A DNA stretch of 64,000 bases from NCBI GenBank assembly GCA_934621385.1, contig CAKTUI010000007.1, forward strand, positions 5,266 to 69,265, read 5' to 3'. Position 1 is the first letter of the stretch, and each line of letters starts with the position of its first letter. The translations under genes were made by a program, and so were the position numbers. Positions 26,986 through 35,849 of this stretch are shown here, piece after piece. The DNA comes from an uncultured Kiritimatiellota bacterium. GTDB taxonomy: Bacteria > Verrucomicrobiota > Kiritimatiellia > RFP12 > UBA1067. The notes under the pieces were generated by a model, which saw nothing but the letters and a program-made list of their open reading frames with translations, did no database searches and was not told where the DNA came from.

Positions 26986-27635
26986 TGCCCTACATCCTCT
27001 GGGACTGGAACGGGACGCTACTGGACGACACTTCCGCCGCGCTCGGAACCCTGAATGCGATGCTGGCGCGGCGGAACAAACCCGTCCTCTCACTCGACTT
27101 CTATCGTGACCACTTCGGCTTCCCCGTCAAGCCGTTCTACACCCTGTGTGGGTTTGAGCTGGAATCGGAGGACTGGGATGCCATCGCCCGCGAATATCAC
27201 GAGACCTATCGCCACTTGCCGAAGACGCTCAATGCCGAAGCTCGGGCGGCCATGGAACTCATCCATCGCACTAACGGACAGCAGTCCATCATCTCCGCCC
27301 TTCGGCAGGATCTCCTGGAGAACGACACCCGCCAAATGGGTATCCAGTCGCAGATGGAGTTCATTGTCGGCACGGACAACCTGAACGGTGGCTCAAAGAT
27401 GGAACGCGCACACGAACTCCTGCAGCACATCCGCCGCGCCCACCCGCAGGACGACCTGCACCTGACGCTGATTGGCGACTCCCTTCACGACTTGGATGTC
27501 GCGAATGCCCTCGGCATCGCCTGCGTCCTGTGCTCGCAGGGTAGCCATTCGGCTTGGCGGCTTCGCCGCGCCGCCCCCACCGAGGAGACGCTTACGAACG
27601 CCGTCCTCCGCGCCCTGAACAACAGCGCAACCTAA
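26985..27635 (+). CDS. HAD-family phosphatase (phosphoglycolate phosphatase-like)
   Basis: A 216-residue haloacid dehalogenase-superfamily hydrolase. Motif I is DWNGTLLDD at 7-15, with both Asp residues expected for the nucleophile and acid (Asn replaces the third position). A helical cap follows (about 16-85), then motif II-like IISAL near 102. Motif IV is LIGDSLHDLDVANALGI near 165. The overall layout matches phosphoglycolate phosphatases, but the substrate is not certain. It is translationally coupled to cca through a TGATG overlap, and about 90 bases without features follow its stop. Confidence 0.85.
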   Translation: MPYILWDWNGTLLDDTSAALGTLNAMLARRNKPVLSLDFYRDHFGFPVKPFYTLCGFELESEDWDAIAREYHETYRHLPKTLNAEARAAMELIHRTNGQQSIISALRQDLLENDTRQMGIQSQMEFIVGTDNLNGGSKMERAHELLQHIRRAHPQDDLHLTLIGDSLHDLDVANALGIACVLCSQGSHSAWRLRRAAPTEETLTNAVLRALNNSAT

Positions 27636-27726
27636 TCCCTATACAAGGAATTTTCCAACCCCAGGGGAGTCAACTCGACGAAAAGCTCACCCTGCACGAC
27701 TGCATTCACACAGCCAACCTTAGTTT

Positions 27727-27735
27727 TGGTATAAT
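27727..27735 (+). promoter_or_regulatory. Extended -10 promoter of a structured RNA
   Basis: TGGTATAAT on the plus strand, matching the window consensus exactly. A transcript would begin near 27742, immediately ahead of the first hairpin of the RNA described next. No protein start follows within 300 bases. Confidence 0.65.
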
Positions 27736-27743
27736 CTTTTATG

Positions 27744-28000
27744 CCCTTGGTCCGCCAAGGGAGTTATAGGTCGGGAACTGACGCGGCAAACCGCTACGAT
27801 CCACCCCTCGACCGCCTATTCACTGTAGCATCAATGCTACACGCTGTTCACGCGAAATACTACCACTATTTCAAGAATACGAACAGCATGTAAGTAGAGA
27901 TGTGTCCATTCGGGCGCATTTTTCTTCCATGTATTCGTATTTGGCCTGTGGTAGGGCTACGCGTGAGTGCATGAGATTGGAAGTGCGCTCTTTTCATGCA
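27744..28000 (+). ncRNA. Long structured RNA (independent ncRNA or leader of the restriction-modification genes), class unknown
   Basis: The sequence folds by eye into a consistent architecture. There is a 7-bp hairpin at 27744-27761, an outer GGTCG/CGACC stem (27769-27773 with 27809-27813) and a GCGG-CAAA-CCGC hairpin inside it (27783-27794). A GTAGCA/TGCTAC hairpin lies at 27825-27840. A 117-base hairpin at 27849-27965 has nested stems CACGCG/CGCGTG, CTACCAC/GTGGTAG, AATACGAA/TTCGTATT, CATG/CATG and an 8-bp tip, enclosed by CACT/AGTG. A TGCATGA/TCATGCA stem (27968-28000) closes the 3' side. It does not match tmRNA, SRP RNA, RNase P or a tRNA that I can recognise; a 6S-like RNA is possible. 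Confidence 0.6.
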
Positions 28001-28046
28001 GGGAGATGGTCTTCACAGCGATAACAATGCACTGTAAAGGACTATA

Positions 28047-29057
28047 ATGAAGAATCTGAACTTAATCTCCCTGTTCGCAGGTGCGGGGGGAATGGATCTT
28101 GGCTTTGAGAAGGCCGGCTTCCATGTGACGGTTGCCAACGAATTTGACCCCGGAATCTGTCCAACCTATCGGCACAATCACCAACACACGCACCTCATTG
28201 AAGGCGACATACGAGAACTTACAGAAGCTTCACTCCCGAAAGATGTTGTTGGTCTTATTGGCGGGCCTCCTTGTCAAAGTTGGAGCGAAGCTGGTTCACT
28301 TGGAGGCATCAATGACCCACGAGGACAATTGTTCTTTGACTATATTCGGATTTTACAAATTACAAAACCATTGTTCTTCGTTGCGGAGAATGTTTCAGGA
28401 ATGTTGGCGAAGCGAAATGAACAAGCCGTACACAACATTCTCACCCTCTTTGGAAGAACTGGTTACACTGTCCAATACAAACTGCTCAATGCAAACGACT
28501 ACCATGTTCCTCAAATTCGCGAACGCGTTTTTTACATTGGATTCAGGAATGATCTTAAGATTGAAGACTTTGTATTTCCTGCGCCACTGAAAGAACGCCC
28601 ATTAACATTGCGCGATGCCATTTGGGATCTAAAGGAGACCGCCGTTCCAGCTTCAATTAGGAATAAGCACCGTAACGACCTCAAGGTTTTAAACCATGAA
28701 TATTTTGTCGGAAGCTACTCCACTATCTTTATGAGCCGCAATCGCGTCAAGGCGTGGGACGAGCCAGCCTTCACCGTACAGGCATCTGGACGTCAATGTC
28801 AGCTTCACCCACAAGCCCCCAAAATGGAGTTCGTCAACAAGAACCTACGCAGGTTTGTCACAGGGAAAGAAAACCTCTACAGACGACTAACCGTTCGTGA
28901 ATGCGCACGAATTCAAGGATTCCCCGATAATTTCGAATTCCTCTACAATGACATCAATATGGGATATAAAATGATTGGAAATGCCGTGCCAATCAATCTG
29001 GCCTATGCAGTTGGGCGACAAATTCTCAAGCAACTCAGACAACATAAAATCATCTAA
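28047..29057 (+). CDS. DNA (cytosine-5-)-methyltransferase, HaeIII/NgoPII-like (predicted GGCC specificity)
   Basis: A 336-residue C5-cytosine methyltransferase. Motif I is LFAGAGGMDLGFEKAG, motif IV GGPPCQSWSEAG (catalytic Cys near 77), motif VI AENVSGML, motif VIII QIRERVFYIGF, motif IX RRLTVRECARIQGFPD and motif X GNAVPINLAY. The target-recognition part, with FVGSYSTIFMSRNRV and FTVQASGRQCQLHPQAP, is what I remember from M.HaeIII-type enzymes, hence the GGCC prediction. AAAGGA lies 8 bases before the ATG. The gene is visibly more AT-rich than its neighbours and is followed after 15 bases by a restriction endonuclease gene, so it was probably acquired by transfer. Confidence 0.93.
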   Translation: MKNLNLISLFAGAGGMDLGFEKAGFHVTVANEFDPGICPTYRHNHQHTHLIEGDIRELTEASLPKDVVGLIGGPPCQSWSEAGSLGGINDPRGQLFFDYIRILQITKPLFFVAENVSGMLAKRNEQAVHNILTLFGRTGYTVQYKLLNANDYHVPQIRERVFYIGFRNDLKIEDFVFPAPLKERPLTLRDAIWDLKETAVPASIRNKHRNDLKVLNHEYFVGSYSTIFMSRNRVKAWDEPAFTVQASGRQCQLHPQAPKMEFVNKNLRRFVTGKENLYRRLTVRECARIQGFPDNFEFLYNDINMGYKMIGNAVPINLAYAVGRQILKQLRQHKII

Positions 29058-29072
29058 AAGTTCCAAGACAAA

Positions 29073-29915
29073 ATGGCAACCGTAATTGATGCCATACAAA
29101 ACCTCGTGCGCAACCCGAGGACGATGCTCGGTCAGGAATACAAGACTCACAATCGAGCGAACCACATGGGCGAAGCACTGGAAGAATATGTTAAGGATCT
29201 TTTTGCAGGATCTTTTAATGTTTCTGCCCTTGAGAGGATGGAAGCTCATGAGCAAACATTCTCCTATCTCGGAAACAATTCGAACCCACCAGATGCTATG
29301 CTCCGAAACGGTGATGCCATTGAGGTCAAGAAAACAGAATCCCTAGACGCGCCACTTGCCCTCAACAGTAGCCATCCAAAACACAAACTTAGATCGGACA
29401 ATCCCATGATTTCTGAAGCCTGTCGAGACGCAGAAGACTGGCAAGAAAAAGACATTCTCTATATCGTTGGTAATGTCTTCAATGGGCAGTTGCGGCACTT
29501 GGCAATGGTTTATGGACTTGACTATTGCGCATCGGACGCTTGCTATCAAAGGCTAAAAGAAACAATCAAGACGGGAGTCAATGCCATTGAAAATGTTGAA
29601 TTTGCAGAGTCCCGAGAACTGGGACGTGTCAACAGAGTCGACCCCCTTGGCATTACCTATCTAAGAATCCGAGGGATGTGGGGAATTGAAAATCCATGGA
29701 CCGTCTTCAACTATATCTATCAGCGCGATATGCGCAAAAAACTAAACTTCATGTGTCTCATTAACGACCAAAAATGGAAGACGCTTCATCAACCGGAAAG
29801 GCTAATCAGTTTGTCAAGAATTGACCCTCGCCTCAAAATCTCAGATGTGAAAATACACGATCCCAATAATCCTGCACGATTAAACGGAGCTCGATTAATT
29901 ACTTTTACAATCTAA
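29073..29915 (+). CDS. Type II restriction endonuclease, NgoPII family (predicted GGCC)
   Basis: A 280-residue endonuclease matching, from memory, the NgoPII restriction enzyme family: NRANHMGEALEEYVKDLFAG, FSYLGNNSNPPDAMLRNGDA followed by the metal-site segment IEVKK near 85-90, LYIVGNVFNGQLRHLAMVYG, and RVDPLGITYLRIRGMWGIEN. The D-x(n)-ExK pattern (PPDAML...AIEVKK) fits a PD-(D/E)XK active site. It forms a complete type II system with the methyltransferase 15 bases upstream and shares its low GC. No good ribosome binding site is seen, which may keep nuclease levels below the methylase. Confidence 0.9.
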   Translation: MATVIDAIQNLVRNPRTMLGQEYKTHNRANHMGEALEEYVKDLFAGSFNVSALERMEAHEQTFSYLGNNSNPPDAMLRNGDAIEVKKTESLDAPLALNSSHPKHKLRSDNPMISEACRDAEDWQEKDILYIVGNVFNGQLRHLAMVYGLDYCASDACYQRLKETIKTGVNAIENVEFAESRELGRVNRVDPLGITYLRIRGMWGIENPWTVFNYIYQRDMRKKLNFMCLINDQKWKTLHQPERLISLSRIDPRLKISDVKIHDPNNPARLNGARLITFTI

Positions 29916-30007
29916 TCCGACACAAAGATGCCTGCTAACTCGCAAAGGAACAACATCTCGGGAAGCATTCTCCCCCATTCGACCATCGTACCTATCACGC
30001 TGCTAAA

Positions 30008-30016
30008 TGGTATAAT
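30008..30016 (+). promoter_or_regulatory. Extended -10 promoter of dinB
   Basis: TGGTATAAT on the plus strand, 9 bases before the dinB ATG, which predicts a transcript with a leader of about 3 bases or none. No recognisable LexA box was found. Confidence 0.65.
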
Positions 30017-30025
30017 AGCGCACAT

Positions 30026-31222
30026 ATGGCGACGATACTTCATGTGGATATGGATGCCTTCTTCGCATCCGTCGAACTTCTCCACCACCCCGAGTGGCGG
30101 GGTAAGCCGCTGATCGTCGGCTCCGGACCGCACGAACGCGGCGTCGTCTCGACCTGCTCCTACGAAGCGCGGCGCTTCGGAGTCCATTCCGCCATGCCCT
30201 CCCGAACGGCCTACGAACGTTGCCCTCAGGCAATCTTCACGCCGCCACACATGAAACTCTACCGCGAAGTCTCCGCACACGTCTTTGAGATTTTCGGTCA
30301 CTACTCCCCCTTCGTCGAGGGCGTTTCAATCGACGAGGCCTTTCTCGACATCACCGGAACCACCCACATCTACGGGAACGACCTCGTCCGCTTCGGCGAA
30401 GCCCTCCGACGCGAAGTCCACGAGACCTGCGGCGTGACCTGCTCGGTCGGCATCGCCCCTAATCGCCTGCTGGCCAAAATCGGCTCCGAACAGAACAAGC
30501 CGAACGGATTGACCATCATGCCCTTTGAACGGCAGGCCATCCTTGAATTCCTTGCCCCCAAACCCGTCGGTATTCTCTGGGGAGTCGGCGAAAAGACGCG
30601 CAACATCCTCAAGTGCCACGGTCTCATGACGTGTGGCGACATCCAGCGAGAACCCCTCGCACGACTACGGGCAACGCTCCACTCCGAAGAAATTGCCCGC
30701 ACCCTAATCAGTCACGCCTGCGGCATCGACGACTCTGTCGTTGCCTACGACCCCGTGCCCGACCAGTCCGTCTCCCGCGAATACACCTTCGCGGAAGACG
30801 AATACAACCGCGAAGTCGTTCGACTGCAGCTCCTGAAACTCGTCAACGAAGTGGGCTTCCGCTTTCGCCGCGAAAAGCGATGGGCACGGACGGCACGTCT
30901 CAAGCTCCGCGATGCTGCCTTCCAGACGCAGACGCGGCAAATGTCCTTTGACGCGCCCGCTCGGGATGACATGGCCTTCCGCAAGGCCGCCCTCACTCTC
31001 TTCGATCAGATGTGGCCCCCGTGCGCGGGGAATCGTCATCTGACGATTCGACTGATCGGATTCGGTGTCACCAACATCCAGACTTCGCCCGAGCAGGACC
31101 CAACACTCTCACTCTTCACTTTCCCGGAGGATACCGTACGCAACAAGAACGAGCGGCTGTCGGCTGCACTTGATGCGCTCCACGCCCGGGGACTTTCAAC
31201 GAGCCTCGGGGCAGAGGAGTAG
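30026..31222 (+). CDS. dinB: DNA polymerase IV (Y-family translesion polymerase)
   Basis: A 398-residue DinB that copies damaged or misaligned templates. The catalytic motif HVDMDAFFASVE (Asp 8 and 10) and the SIDEAFLDITG acidic motif near 105 are intact. Further motifs are CSYEARRFGVHSAMP, TCSVGIAPNRLLAKIGSE and the helix-hairpin-helix region PVGILWGVGEKT. A little-finger domain follows. QDPTLSLF near 355 could be a sliding-clamp binding motif. It is probably transcribed alone and is convergent with the DUF3857 gene, whose stop lies 4 bases beyond. Confidence 0.96.
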   Translation: MATILHVDMDAFFASVELLHHPEWRGKPLIVGSGPHERGVVSTCSYEARRFGVHSAMPSRTAYERCPQAIFTPPHMKLYREVSAHVFEIFGHYSPFVEGVSIDEAFLDITGTTHIYGNDLVRFGEALRREVHETCGVTCSVGIAPNRLLAKIGSEQNKPNGLTIMPFERQAILEFLAPKPVGILWGVGEKTRNILKCHGLMTCGDIQREPLARLRATLHSEEIARTLISHACGIDDSVVAYDPVPDQSVSREYTFAEDEYNREVVRLQLLKLVNEVGFRFRREKRWARTARLKLRDAAFQTQTRQMSFDAPARDDMAFRKAALTLFDQMWPPCAGNRHLTIRLIGFGVTNIQTSPEQDPTLSLFTFPEDTVRNKNERLSAALDALHARGLSTSLGAEE

Positions 31223-31226
31223 CCTA

Positions 31227-34200
31227 CTACTTCACCTTCACGCGTCGGACGCTCAGCGTCCGACTGCTCCGCGAGGTCGCCAGACGATTCCAATCCTTCA
31301 GCAACTGGAAGTAGGTTGCATCCAGCATGTCCGCCTTGCGTCGATTGACCGTCCGACGAACCGTGACGACAAGCCTCCCCGACATGTCCAGTTCAGTTCT
31401 AACCGTACACGCACACCAAGTTGACGCGTTCAACGGATTCCTAAAGCAGAATTCATCCGGCAGGTGCTCGACTTCGGTGTAGCCCTCCGGGAAGATAACT
31501 CGAACTTCCGTCTCGGACGCGTCGGTCGCCGGAATGCCAAGCGGAGACTCGCGCACCGAACCCGTCAGTGGGAAGAGTGCTTCTGCGAGCGAATGAATCG
31601 AGAGTGAAATCGTATCGCCCTCCACCGTTGCGTAGTTCGGCACGAAGCAGGAGAATGTCAGCTCCGCCGGGTAACTCTTCACATCCGTCTCAAGTTCGCT
31701 CGTCGCCGAAGCCGCCATTGAAATGGAGCCAACGAGGGACTGATAATCACGCTCTCTGTCCTCCGGCAGTATTTCCGAATACTTACGGCGGAAGGCGGCG
31801 ACACCCGGACCCCACAGGCGCGTCCGTGAATCGATGTCGACAGCACCATTCTCCCGAACCTGCACATCCAACTGGGTGACCTCACGCGGCACATAGTCCG
31901 ACTGAGTCGGCTTCACCACGCCAAATGTACCCGTCTCAGGGTCGAAGTAATCACAGTCTGCAAAGGCCGTCGCCCCATAGACGGAGTAACGCCCTTCCGT
32001 TCCGACGAACGTCTCGCGACACTCGCCACCGAAGCCGAGAAAGCCTCCCACACGCTCCCGTACGCGGCACAAGGCAAAGGCAAAGGCCCTGACATTCGGC
32101 TTCTCATACTTGTCGCGCCGACGAATCGCCTCCGAATCATTGGCATTGTCGGCCGCAAAGACGATGTCCGCCTCATACCCCGCGCCCCGCAGGAGAGCGC
32201 AAAGCGTCCGAACATAGTCAAGCCGCGTCGCATACCGTTCCTTCAATACGATTTCTGGCGCGGTCAACTGACAGTCGATTGGCAGTTCATAAAGCGACGG
32301 CCCGACAATCCGAACATTAGTCTGCATCCATGTGCAGATTTCGGCAATCGACAGGGACGAGAAATTCGGCAGGTCATCGCTCCCGTTGATGGGGCCGACA
32401 TCGACCGCCGAACGCAACCGCCGCGCCGCCGCGTCAAAGTCGTCATACGAGACGACCTCGTAGTCGCGCCAACATTCATCCCCGGGCTGCATCGGCTCAA
32501 CTGCTAGTCGCGGCGGTTTCACCTCTTCGCGCCGCCAGCCGTCCACCCGAACGACGCGACGATCGGTCGGATTGTAGGAGTCGAAGAAGTAGCCCGCATA
32601 GAACGGCGTGGGGGCATTCGTTACCGTAATGACCGACTTGATGGAAATGACACTACCAATCTCAACGGACGGCAGATTCACAACCAGCAACTTGCCCGCC
32701 GGATAACGCGGTGCCGAACTCGCCCAACCACAGTCCAGGATGTTCATCTCGCTCGGCTTGAGCGCATAAACTCGCCCATTTCGATTGGAGACGGTCGCGG
32801 AGAGAATCTCCGTTTTCTTCCATGTCGGATTGTACGAAAAGGTCCGCTCGGCGAGACGTTTCCTTCCCTGATAGGTCAACACTTGCTGAACAATCTCATT
32901 CGTCACGACCCACGACCGGTCGGACAGGATGTCCGTCTCACTTGAATCGAGAATCGTGTGGACATCGGCCCCTCGCGTCGCATCGGCGAAGAAGACAGGC
33001 TTCTGCCGTTCAGCGACCTCAATCGCCTTCATTCGCTCACGAAGCTCCTGATAGTCGTTCGGCGCAAATTCCACCGCATTCAGCGAAAGAACGCGATTAA
33101 CCCGCAGCGTCCCATTCGAAAGCGAAAACGTCCGACGATAGCCGAGCCCCCCGGCGAGATTTCGATCGTCCGGCAATTCCTTCACCTCACCCAGTGCATC
33201 TCCCAGGTCAATGGACAGCGTCTCCTTTGTCCGTGCGGTCGAATCAAGGACGAGCGGATACTTGCGCTCCTCCAAAAGCGTGTTGCCGTCCAGCAGGCGA
33301 AGGACGAGACCAAGCGAACTCGACACCATCGGGACATTCAGACGATTCTCCGTCCGGCCCTTCAGAACCATACCAGGCAGTTTCGACAGGAGCGTGACCT
33401 TCATGGGAACATCGGTATCACGGAGGTCGCGTGGCTCAATCTCGCACTTGACGAGTTCCGCACCGGGAGCGACGACCTGCACCACCCGCTCGAAGAAAAC
33501 AGTGCGCAATTCGGGTGTGCGGCGAACGAGTGCCCCTCGATAGGCAGTGTCGTTGATTCCCGTAAAGTCAATCGTATTCTCCAGCACCATTGAACCATCC
33601 TTCGCCAGTCGTGCCGTTGAAACAATGTCGACCGAATTTTTCTCCGGCGGCGGAACTGGAGACGTGCGCAGACCATCCCCATCCGGACGCGCCACCAGAT
33701 AACTACGCGAGCAGAGATAGGCGGGGAAAAGGTCCTTCGTGTTTTCATTCGTCGGATCCATCAGCAGATAGGAACGCTCGCCGTTCTCGTCCCGCTCATC
33801 CTGTTCAACGGCGACAATCGCATGGTTGAAGTAGGGCTGCGGGACATCCGGATCCATCTTCGCCCCAACATTAATGAGGACTGGAAAGGCCCTAAAGCCG
33901 GCGATTCGCAGCATGGCAACCAAAAGACCCGCCTTGTCGCGGCAGACTCCATAACGATTGTCGAATGTAATGTTGACATCGTGCGGCGCATAACCAGGCG
34001 AATCGTCCTCCATCGTCAGCCCCATGTAGCGGACTTCCTGCGAAACGAACTTGAAGAGTGCGCGGACATCCCGTCCGATTTCGTTCACCTTGTTCGTCAT
34101 CGCCGCCGTCGTGCAGGCGAGGCGGGGTTCGCAAAGCTGCCAATACCACCGAGAGATCTCGCGCCAATCTGCCGCCGTCGACAACCGCACGTTCTGTACC

Positions 34201-34898
34201 TGTGTCCAGGTCGGCGGCATGTCGGGTTCGGGGAAGATGCGCGGCGAATTGGTCGCCGTATAGGTATAAAGCATCGAACCATCGGGCAATTTGCGCTCAG
34301 TTGACACGACATTGCCAAGCGGATGCCGAATGGCCCGTGAACGGATGGGCCGTTCGGCCGGGGCCTTGACCTCATAGACACTCCGCAAAATCGGGTACGT
34401 CCACTCCATGACCGTTGCATCGCTCCACTGGTCCTGAATGCGGCTCTTCACCACCGCCCGACGCATCTTGAGGTGGACGACTTCCCCGACCTGAAGACCT
34501 GGAATTGTGCAAGTGACCTTGCGGTCGAGAGGATCGACGATATTCTCGCGCATGGACGAGTTGTCAGTCGACTCCCGCATCGTCGCGGCGAAATCAATTG
34601 CCCGTTCAACGCCATTCGTCCCAATGACGCCAAGCGAAAGAATCTCCGCCTTGCCATACCGAGCGTTATAGTCAAACGAGATGACGCGCTCCTCCCGCTG
34701 GCCGCGCTCAGTGAGAACCTTGGTACGAGACTCCACAATCGTCTCGTATGTGCCGTCCGGGCGGTAGGCAACCGATTCGTGCTCATCCAAGATGACGGCA
34801 TCTGCATCCGGGAAGCGCGCTCGCGTCACCTCCTCCGCACACAAGGCCCCAAGCGACAGCCCGAGACAAACGACAAGCCAAGTTTTCAAGGCGTTCAT
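31227..34898 (-). CDS. Secreted DUF3857/transglutaminase-like protein with a second, inactive transglutaminase unit
   Basis: A 1,223-residue exported protein. The signal peptide is LKTWLVVCLGLSLGALCAEE. A DUF3857 domain (about 45-230) precedes a transglutaminase-like domain (about 265-390) with the full triad: Cys 319 in NRYGVCRDKAG, His in YFNHAIVAV near 358, Asp in LLMDPTNEN near 379. A second similar unit follows (about 640-960). Its matching segment reads ERYATRLDYVRTLCALL, so the catalytic Cys position is Arg and this copy should be inactive. A further beta-rich tail ends the protein. The ATG at 34898 has GGGAGA upstream. It is cotranscribed with the amidohydrolase 17 bases upstream. Function unknown; binding or crosslinking of surface peptides is inference. 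Confidence 0.8.
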   Translation of the reverse strand: MNALKTWLVVCLGLSLGALCAEEVTRARFPDADAVILDEHESVAYRPDGTYETIVESRTKVLTERGQREERVISFDYNARYGKAEILSLGVIGTNGVERAIDFAATMRESTDNSSMRENIVDPLDRKVTCTIPGLQVGEVVHLKMRRAVVKSRIQDQWSDATVMEWTYPILRSVYEVKAPAERPIRSRAIRHPLGNVVSTERKLPDGSMLYTYTATNSPRIFPEPDMPPTWTQVQNVRLSTAADWREISRWYWQLCEPRLACTTAAMTNKVNEIGRDVRALFKFVSQEVRYMGLTMEDDSPGYAPHDVNITFDNRYGVCRDKAGLLVAMLRIAGFRAFPVLINVGAKMDPDVPQPYFNHAIVAVEQDERDENGERSYLLMDPTNENTKDLFPAYLCSRSYLVARPDGDGLRTSPVPPPEKNSVDIVSTARLAKDGSMVLENTIDFTGINDTAYRGALVRRTPELRTVFFERVVQVVAPGAELVKCEIEPRDLRDTDVPMKVTLLSKLPGMVLKGRTENRLNVPMVSSSLGLVLRLLDGNTLLEERKYPLVLDSTARTKETLSIDLGDALGEVKELPDDRNLAGGLGYRRTFSLSNGTLRVNRVLSLNAVEFAPNDYQELRERMKAIEVAERQKPVFFADATRGADVHTILDSSETDILSDRSWVVTNEIVQQVLTYQGRKRLAERTFSYNPTWKKTEILSATVSNRNGRVYALKPSEMNILDCGWASSAPRYPAGKLLVVNLPSVEIGSVISIKSVITVTNAPTPFYAGYFFDSYNPTDRRVVRVDGWRREEVKPPRLAVEPMQPGDECWRDYEVVSYDDFDAAARRLRSAVDVGPINGSDDLPNFSSLSIAEICTWMQTNVRIVGPSLYELPIDCQLTAPEIVLKERYATRLDYVRTLCALLRGAGYEADIVFAADNANDSEAIRRRDKYEKPNVRAFAFALCRVRERVGGFLGFGGECRETFVGTEGRYSVYGATAFADCDYFDPETGTFGVVKPTQSDYVPREVTQLDVQVRENGAVDIDSRTRLWGPGVAAFRRKYSEILPEDRERDYQSLVGSISMAASATSELETDVKSYPAELTFSCFVPNYATVEGDTISLSIHSLAEALFPLTGSVRESPLGIPATDASETEVRVIFPEGYTEVEHLPDEFCFRNPLNASTWCACTVRTELDMSGRLVVTVRRTVNRRKADMLDATYFQLLKDWNRLATSRSSRTLSVRRVKVK

Positions 34899-34915
34899 AA
34901 GCAATCTCCCTACCA

Positions 34916-35740
34916 TCAATCAAGTTTCAGCAACCGCAGGGCATTCTTCGCAAAAAGCGACTCCCAGTCTCCCGACACGCGGATGGACTTCACCCAGGAT
35001 ACGGCTTCCGCGTAATTCACCCAGGGAAAGTCCGTGGCGAAGAGAATCCGTTCGGTCGGCCACCCACGCAAGAGACGAATCTGCTCATCCCGATGCCAGT
35101 CCCGGTGCAGGGCGGACGTATCGATGTAGCAGCCGAGTTCCAACAAGTCGTCCGTCGCATGGGCCGGATACCCTGCACATCCGCCCAAATGCGCCGCGAC
35201 AAATGTCAGCCCGGGGACATTGCGCAAGAGCGTCGCGATTTCGGACGGTCCGCAGGCATCCGTGCGGTCGGCATAGCCAAGGTCGTGCCCCGCATGACAT
35301 TCGACGACCAATCCGAGGTCGGCAATTGTACGGAACATCGGCCACACGGACGGATCAGCCAGCGAGAAGTTCTGGTAATAGGGATGGAACTTGATGCCGC
35401 GAATGCCGGCGGCGGAGATGGCCCGCAGATGGGGAATGAGTTCTGGATCCTGCGGATGAACGGAGGCGAAGGGAATAATCCGCCGCTGGGCGCGTTCACC
35501 CAGCTCGCCACTCAGAATCTGCTCGGCCGTTCGGAGAATGACATTGAATTGCGGCGGCTTCGTGGCAATCGGGCACATGACAGCCCGATCGACACCAGCC
35601 AACTCCATGTTGTCCAGCTGATTCTCAAGCGTACCATCCCCCACGGGCCAAAGGACGCCTTCCGTCGCCCGGGACATCTGGGCAATGGCCCGTGCCGCCA
35701 CGATTCTCGGAAAATTATGCGAATGAAAGTCTATTATCAT
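34916..35740 (-). CDS. Amidohydrolase-2 family metal-dependent hydrolase
   Basis: A 274-residue TIM-barrel hydrolase. It starts with the metal-binding IDFHSHNFP (HxH) and continues with GIKFHPYYQ, VECHAGHD, FVAAHLGG and the late Asp in ILFATDFPW, the order found in the Amidohydro_2 group of decarboxylases and hydrolases. A 15-codon upstream extension is rejected because its ATG overlaps the promoter hexamer at 35784-35789, so it cannot be on the transcript. The ATG at 35740 places HxH at the usual position. The substrate is not predictable. It leads into the DUF3857 gene. Confidence 0.85.
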   Translation of the reverse strand: MIIDFHSHNFPRIVAARAIAQMSRATEGVLWPVGDGTLENQLDNMELAGVDRAVMCPIATKPPQFNVILRTAEQILSGELGERAQRRIIPFASVHPQDPELIPHLRAISAAGIRGIKFHPYYQNFSLADPSVWPMFRTIADLGLVVECHAGHDLGYADRTDACGPSEIATLLRNVPGLTFVAAHLGGCAGYPAHATDDLLELGCYIDTSALHRDWHRDEQIRLLRGWPTERILFATDFPWVNYAEAVSWVKSIRVSGDWESLFAKNALRLLKLD

Positions 35741-35783
35741 AGTTTTGCGGCTGCCGGCATACTTGGGATGCCGATAGCCGCTC

Positions 35784-35792
35784 ATTATACCA
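35784..35792 (-). promoter_or_regulatory. Extended -10 promoter of the amidohydrolase-DUF3857 operon
   Basis: TGGTATAAT on the minus strand. It overlaps an upstream in-frame ATG and therefore decides the start codon of the amidohydrolase at 35740. Confidence 0.6.
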
Positions 35793-35849
35793 TCTTTTCC
35801 GTCTGTGCGCAGGCGACACGACGCAGCAAGATGGCAAGCCGCCCCTTCA

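Noticed and set aside
27744..28000. tmRNA, SRP RNA or RNase P RNA
   Set aside because: The tRNA-like T-arm of tmRNA, the GGAAGGAAGCAG-like SRP core and the GAGGAAAGTCC RNase P core are all absent.
28043..28048. TATAAT at the methyltransferase start as a promoter
   Set aside because: The hexamer overlaps the ATG itself, so a transcript from it could not include this start codon. It may serve nothing or act for a later start.
30000..30026. LexA (SOS) box upstream of dinB
   Set aside because: No CTG-N10-CAG or GAAC-N4-GTTC motif is visible around the promoter.
34898..35785. Amidohydrolase start at the ATG at 35785
   Set aside because: That ATG overlaps the promoter -10 hexamer, so it is upstream of the transcript start. 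The ATG at 35740 fits both promoter and family.
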